Shown here: piece by piece, positions 59,072 through 64,000 of the stretch
Layout of the letters: each line of letters begins with the position of its first letter
Numbering within the stretch: the first letter of the stretch is position 1
DNA from: Todiramphus chloris collaris
Taxonomy: Eukaryota; Chordata; Aves; Coraciiformes; Alcedinidae
Direction: 5' to 3'
NCBI GenBank assembly: GCA_025345505.1
Contig: JANVCC010000014.1
Location: 1,958,864-2,022,863, forward strand
DNA: 64,000 bases
Program-made: the position numbers and the translations under genes
The notes under the pieces: model-generated
What the model saw: the letters and a program-made list of their open reading frames with translations, nothing else
What the model was told of the DNA's origin: nothing
Database searches by the model: none

Positions 59072-59394
59072 GATGCTTCAGTACTTAAAGGGGCCTGTCA
59101 GAAAGATGGGGACGGACTTTCATAGCAGGGCCTCTTACAACAGGACAAGGGGTGATTATTTTGAACTAAAAGATTTAGACTAGAGAGAAGGAAGACATTT
59201 TTCATGCTGAGGGTGGTGAGACCCTGGCCCAGGTTGCCCAGAGAGGTGGTCGATGCCCCATCCCTGGAAATATTCCAGGTGAGGTTGGCTGGGGCTCTGA
59301 GAAACCTGCTCCAATTGCAGATGTATGCTGCACTGAGCAGGACTAGATGACTTTTGAAGACCCCTTCTAACAAAACCATTGCATGATTCTACAA
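59072..59394 (+). mobile_element. CR1 LINE 3' fragment (type A)
   Basis: Sense CR1 from 'cttcagtacttaaaggggcc' through 'gagaggtggtcgatgcccca' to 'attgcatgattctac'. A small deletion lies in the last 60 bp ('gatgtatgctgcactgagca'). Confidence 0.93.
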
Positions 59395-59462
59395 TTATTG
59401 TTACTAAATGCTTTCTGGTAGCTCATTTCTCTCCCTTATGATCACCTCCTTTAGAACCATCA

Positions 59463-59892
59463 TACCATGGAATCATTTGGTTGTAAGAGACCTTTAAGAT
59501 CATCAAGTCCAAGCATTAACCCAGCACTGCCAGGTCATCATTAAACCATGGCCCTCAGCACCACATCTCCACAGCTTTGAAACCCCTCCAGGGATGGGGA
59601 CTCCACCACTGCCCTGGGCAGCCTGGGACAGGCCCTGACAACCCTTGTGGGGAAGAAATTGTTCCTCAGGTCCAATCTAAACCTCTCCTGGAGCAATTTG
59701 AAGCCACTTCCTCTTGTCCTACTGCTTCTTTCTTGGGAGAAGAGACCGATCCCCACCTGGTTCCAAACTCCTTTCAGGGAGTTGTTGAGAGTGAGAAGGT
59801 CTCCCCTGAGCCTCCTTTTCTCCAGGCTCAACAACCCCAGGTTCCTCAGCCACTCCTCACAACACTTGTGCTCTAAACCCCTCACCCCTCTC
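59463..59892 (-). mobile_element. CR1 LINE fragment (type B), 3' end present
   Basis: Antisense CR1 from 'taccatggaatcatttggtt' through 'taaaccatggccctcagcac' to 'acaacacttgtgctctaaac'. The minus frame at 59541-59885 is open over the last part of ORF2 and the 3' UTR ([15 protein letters not shown]). Confidence 0.94.
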
Positions 59893-62139
59893 TTATGAGT
59901 CTTTTCTTGCTCTAAGCCCTCAAAAACAGTACATGAATTTTCCTCTTCTACTGTGTGAATGTACTAACAAGGTGCAGGTGTAGCAGCCACAAGCTCAGCA
60001 GTGAAAAAACGAGCTACACAGAAAGCTTCATTAAATTAGTATAACGCACAAAAATAAATGGCACGCAGGGATCTGCCGCGTGGTGTCAGAGGGACGCTGT
60101 TGATCATGTTAATAACAACCTCATCTGGTTACTGCTGTAAGAATCCCACATTTTAATTTCTCAGCTCACGTAGCGGCTGTGGGGAGATAAGCAGGGAACG
60201 AGAATATTTTCATCTTTCTTCTTCTAATTTTTACATATATATGCTGATAAGCCTTTTGTCCTGGTCATATCTCACAGAAAAAATTGTAACCACTTAATCA
60301 GTCCATGTACCAAGCTGAGCTTTTGTCATGTAAATCAATACAAGAATCTGCTTTTCCCTTCCACAGTCCTCTTTTCTATTTTTCCACACATGAGGACACA
60401 GAGTGTACAGCTTATTTCCAATTTTGATGCCATTGTCTGTAACCAAATGATTTTAAACTCATTTCTATTTTTCACTTACTTTTATATAGACAAGACATTC
60501 ATTTTTTAGCTATATGAATTCATTGCTATATGATTTACAGCTCAATATTTCAATTAAACCATTTTTCTCCCTGTGAGGGAGTCAGATCTGAAACTGTGAG
60601 ACGTTCAATCACTTATTTCACTCGTTTACTTTTTAAGACCTAGCACCTTGTTTCTGTTTTGGCTGTTCCTTTTCCCTTTATCTCAGGGGGGAAAAGCCTT
60701 CTGCATAGTAAAATATGTGTCTCAAAATTTATTGAATATTCATTTTTTCAAATTCAACATATTATATTGCCAAATATTTCACAAATAATTTTGAATAATC
60801 ATATTTTCTTGAAATAGCCTGTAGGCGACTCCTCCCTTTTAAGTAAGGAGGCCAATGACTTTATGAACCATGGGTCTGCCTCCTTAGAGTGACACATCAC
60901 TGGTCCTTGCACACCTGATCTGTGGGTACCAGCCTGGCCTCATATGGGGCTTCCACATACTAATGCTGGCACTACCTTCAGTTATTTTCAGCTATTAATT
61001 ACTCATTTCCTGAGGTAGAAGCAGCTCCTGTGCATTTCATAACCCTCAGTGGGTTTGTTTAGTCTCACCTTTGGTTTGTCTTGAACATGAAACCTGAGAT
61101 CTTATTTTTCTGCTCCCCTAGTGCTCATTTAGAGAAAGAAAAATCTCAAATGAAATTAAATGAGTGACTGAAAAGACTTAGCCCACTGTTTCTCACAAAA
61201 GTGCCCTTTCCTAGTATCTGTCATTTCATCATTTCACTGGTATCAGCCTGCCTTACTCTGCAGATATATATGAACAGGGAACATGTCAATGCAGTTTTTC
61301 TCAGTGGTGATTGTAGGATGAAGTGGCAGAGGGCTAAGTAGAAAATGCTGAAATATCCTTTGGATAGTTGAGCATATGAGGTGTCTCTCAAAAGCAGTAT
61401 TACAAGTCCAGAATCATTCCTGTTTCTGCAGCTCAGAGAGAATTCTGTTTTTCACCCAGATTCTGCTCTGGGCACCCACAGTTCTTCAGAGCAGTGGTTG
61501 TGGGTTACCATTTTTCTTCTTTGTTCCCTCAAAGACAGTGCAAGCCAACTTCTGCATCATAACCCTTCATCTCTCATTGCATTTGTCAGTGTTACTGACT
61601 TTAAATTAGCTGGAGATGCTGTCTTAAAAATGCATGTTGGGTTCTGTAACTTTGCTTTCCTTACAAATACCACAGAAATGGTGCAATTTGCACATTGGCT
61701 GCACTTAGTCTTACATAAAACCTACATTTCAGACATGAATACTGGCAGAATTAGTTCACGTGTGGATTTTTTTATGACATTTCTTCCTAGGTACCTGTCC
61801 CTTTCCAGACAGATGAGCAGAAGATCTGTCTGCCTGCTGGTGTGGATGCTAAGGGAAAAGACTGAGAATATTTTCTATAGTCTGCTCTTTATCTGTAATA
61901 TTGCCAAGGACCAGTAAGAAAAGTTACTGGCAGTCTGTCAACCTGTAATTGGAAGGGTCTGAGGTCTGATTTTCTTCAGCTCTGTCATCACCTGAGTCCA
62001 TAAGAAGATATGTTCTTGGCAACAGTTTTCTCAAAGCAGTTGGCAAAACCATCTGGTTTTGCTGTCTCCAGAGAGAAGGGTTATGGCCCCCAAAATAAAT
62101 AATTTTTTTCTTGGGAAGCCATTCTCAAAACTGAACAGA
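59893..62139. other. Unique AT-rich sequence, no gene confirmed
   Basis: About 2.2 kb without CR1. The longest frame (61381-61917, 178 codons) lacks recognised domains and overlaps another frame. The 60,000-60,310 part has scattered CpG within AT-rich DNA and could be conserved non-coding sequence, judged by eye only. Confidence 0.45.
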
Positions 62140-62349
62140 CATCCATGAAAATTAATAATTACTGCACGGCATGGTTTGGGCTGCACAAACAAGTGAAGAA
62201 AGCTAACCTCAAGCCTGTCTCCCTAGAAGAGAGGAAAATGTTACTTGAAGCAGAGAGGCTGTGCTTGGGTGATAAACTACCTACATGGGCATTCAAATTT
62301 GAGATGCTGGGGGAGCAGAGCTATGGGTCCATACTACTCAACAGGAGAG
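62140..62349 (+). other. Protein-like segment, possible exon remnant
   Basis: An open frame reads through here with a composition more protein-like than neighbouring frames, including KPVSLEERKMLLEAERL, WAFKFEM and SYGSILLNRRG. An acceptor-like 'tgaacag' lies at the left edge (about 62139) after a weak pyrimidine stretch, and a donor-like 'gagaggtgata' lies at the right. CR1 sequence starts right after that. I do not recognise the family with confidence. The layout P-x-S-L, W, F-x-F and YG faintly recalls the region before the catalytic motif of MINDY-type deubiquitinases, but this is a weak impression. It may be chance. Confidence 0.2.
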
Positions 62350-63201
62350 GTGATATGCTGGAGGACCAGGAGTGTCTACAAGGGAGTCTGACCAGACTGG
62401 ATCAATGGGACGAAGCCAATAAGATGAGGTTCAATAAGGCCAAGCGTCAGGGGTCAGGTCCTGTCCTTGGGTCACAACAATCCCCTGCAGTGCCCCAGGC
62501 TGGGGCAGAGTGGCTGGAAACTGTCCAGTGGAAAAGGACCTGAGAGGGTTAGTCAACAGGTGTCTGAAGATGAGCCAGCGTGTTCCCAGGTGGTCAATAA
62601 AGTCACCAGCATCCTGGCTTGGATCAGCACTAGTGTGGACAGCAGGACTAGGGCAGGGATCAGGACTGGGCACTGGGGAGGCCACCCTGCAATTTCTGCA
62701 TTCAGTTCTGGGCCCCTCACTCCAAGAAGGACATTGAGGGGCTGGAGCATATTCAGAGAAGGACAATGAATCTGGGGAAGGGTCTAGAGCACAAGTATTG
62801 TGAGGAGCAGCTGAGGGACCTAGGGTTGTTCAGCCTGGAGAAAAGGAGGCTCAGAGGAGATCTTCTCAATCTCAACAACTCCCTGAAAGGAGGTTAGAGC
62901 CAGGTGGGGATCGGTCTCTTCTCCCAAGGAACAAGCAACAGGACAAGAGGCAATGGAGTCAAGTTGCACCAGGAGGGGTTTAGGTTGAACAGGAAGAAGA
63001 ATTTCTTCTGTGAAAGGTTGTTAAGGCCTGTCCCACGCTGCCCAGGGCAGTGGTGGAGTCCTCATCCCTGGAGGGGTTTCAAAGCTGTGGAGATGTGTTA
63101 CTGAGGGACATGGTGTAGTGGTGACCTGGCAGTGCTGGGTTAGTGGTTGGACTCAATGGTCTTAGAAGTCTCTTTCAAACTAAATAATTCTATGATTCTG
63201 A
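62345..63201 (+). mobile_element. CR1 LINE fragment (type B), reaches post-catalytic RT region
   Basis: Sense CR1 from 'gaggtgatatgctggaggac' (just after the catalytic box in ORF2) through LTRLDQWDEANKMRFNKAK in the frame ending at 62543. It continues with ORF2 in another frame (VQEDEPACSQVV-like) to the 3' end 'taattctatgattctgaa'. Frameshifts break ORF2. Confidence 0.93.
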
Positions 63202-63976
63202 ATCATTTCAGTCCATGCCACTGACCACAGACCCACACTGCAGCAGAACACAAAATTAGGGAGATAGTCCCAAGGGAGCTCTTCCCTCTGCCCCTGGTCC
63301 ACAGTGAGGACACTTATGCCTGGGACCCATGAGAAGTTCAGCTGTTACAGATCATGACTAAGAACTACGGAACACAGGAGCTGGTAATCCGGTCTGGACA
63401 GGACAAATAAAGATGTAACTAAGGGAGTCATGGTCCTATCTTGCAGCAAAAACTGTGATTTTTGAATCACATGAAGGTGACAGATTAATTTGGGACTTAT
63501 TTGTGAAATACGTCGGCACGATAGAAATAGTCAAAGCATTCACAAGTGCAGGGTAGCTCTGCAAGTAATAAAGACTGCAAAAACGTTTTTTGACTTTGAG
63601 ATTAAACGGTTTGGAAAATTCAAAAAGCACCCCACTAAGTTGGAAAAAGGCAACTACAACCACCATTCACCTTCCATACGCTGTCAATTCTTTCCTGAGG
63701 TGTTTGTAGCACCTCCTCCAACAGGACCATCACCTCAGTGATGGATCAGACCCTAAGTGCCCTCTGCCAGTGTGACCAGGAGCACCAGCCCACACCTTTG
63801 CATGAAACAGCTTGAACATTTCCACAGCAGCAGCTAAAGCAGAGTAACAAATTTATCTTGGGAAATGAATTTCATCCAGCCTGTCTCTGCTGTGCCTGCC
63901 AATAAACTGTGCTATCAGAGAAACACAGGGTCACCTCCCAGTTTCCTTTTTTTTTTCATGCCATAAAACATGTCAC
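63202..63976. other. Unique sequence, no feature seen
   Basis: A T run at about 63948-63957 only; no gene recognised. Confidence 0.45.
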
Positions 63977-64000
63977 TGCAACCTGCTGTGGGTGACCCTG
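63977..64000 (+). mobile_element. CR1 3' fragment (type C), cut by the right edge
   Basis: 'aacctgctgtgggtgaccct' equals the type C segment in sense orientation. Only about 24 bp is visible, so the call depends on the sequence beyond the window. Confidence 0.6.

Noticed and set aside
61381..61917. Plus-strand frame of 178 codons
   Set aside because: A second frame overlaps it (61376-61609), and no recognisable domain or similarity is visible.
1..64000. tRNA, rRNA or other structured RNA genes
   Set aside because: No cloverleaf with a convincing B-box, no rRNA block and no snoRNA box pair was noticed by eye. A tRNAscan-SE and Infernal run would be decisive.

Overview
The window looks like bird nuclear DNA. 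It has low CpG, no operon-like coding blocks, dozens of truncated CR1 (chicken repeat 1) LINE copies in both orientations, three avian-type retroviral LTR insertions, simple repeats, and one decayed olfactory receptor gene. No intact protein-coding gene is supported. The open reading frames are mostly chance translations of CR1 copies or of unique non-coding DNA.

Layout. 0-12 kb: CR1 copies separated by unique sequence, two short perfect or near-perfect tandem duplications (39 bp near 5.9 kb, 42 bp near 8.5 kb), a CR1 copy carrying a 35-bp tandem expansion (10.5 kb), then an LTR with a second, antisense LTR-like segment inside it (11.3-12.3 kb). 12-25 kb: more CR1 copies, a TGGA microsatellite and about 4 kb of unique DNA. 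25-33 kb: largely unique DNA with a slightly CpG-richer patch at 25.3-26.1 kb. 33-40 kb: the most layered part, with two CR1 copies each split by an LTR (35.2-36.4 and 38.6-39.3 kb). 40-50 kb: CR1 copies including the longest one (44.2-45.3 kb, reaching into the reverse transcriptase domain), then the olfactory receptor pseudogene (47.6-48.6 kb). 50-64 kb: further CR1 copies, AT-rich unique stretches that could hold conserved non-coding elements, and one protein-like segment at about 62.14-62.35 kb that CR1 abruptly ends.

I mark about 40 CR1 segments, by my bounds about 14.5 kb or 23% of the window. From general knowledge this is well above the usual several percent in most birds and closer to woodpeckers and their relatives. 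That lineage suggestion is an inference from one window. For convenience I group the CR1 copies by 3'-end sequence: type A (accompanied by 'gcaggttgctcagagcccc' on the antisense strand), type B ('ctaaaccatggccctcagc') and type C ('ctccagcagggtcaccca'). These are my labels, not database subfamily names. All CR1 and LTR borders were judged by eye and may be off by tens of bases.

No working system of cooperating genes is visible. The main interest lies in the transposon history: nested insertions that can be ordered in time, CR1 copies nearly identical over about 150 bp, and internal tandem expansion. Beyond that there is one pseudogene and a few weak candidates for exons or regulatory DNA.
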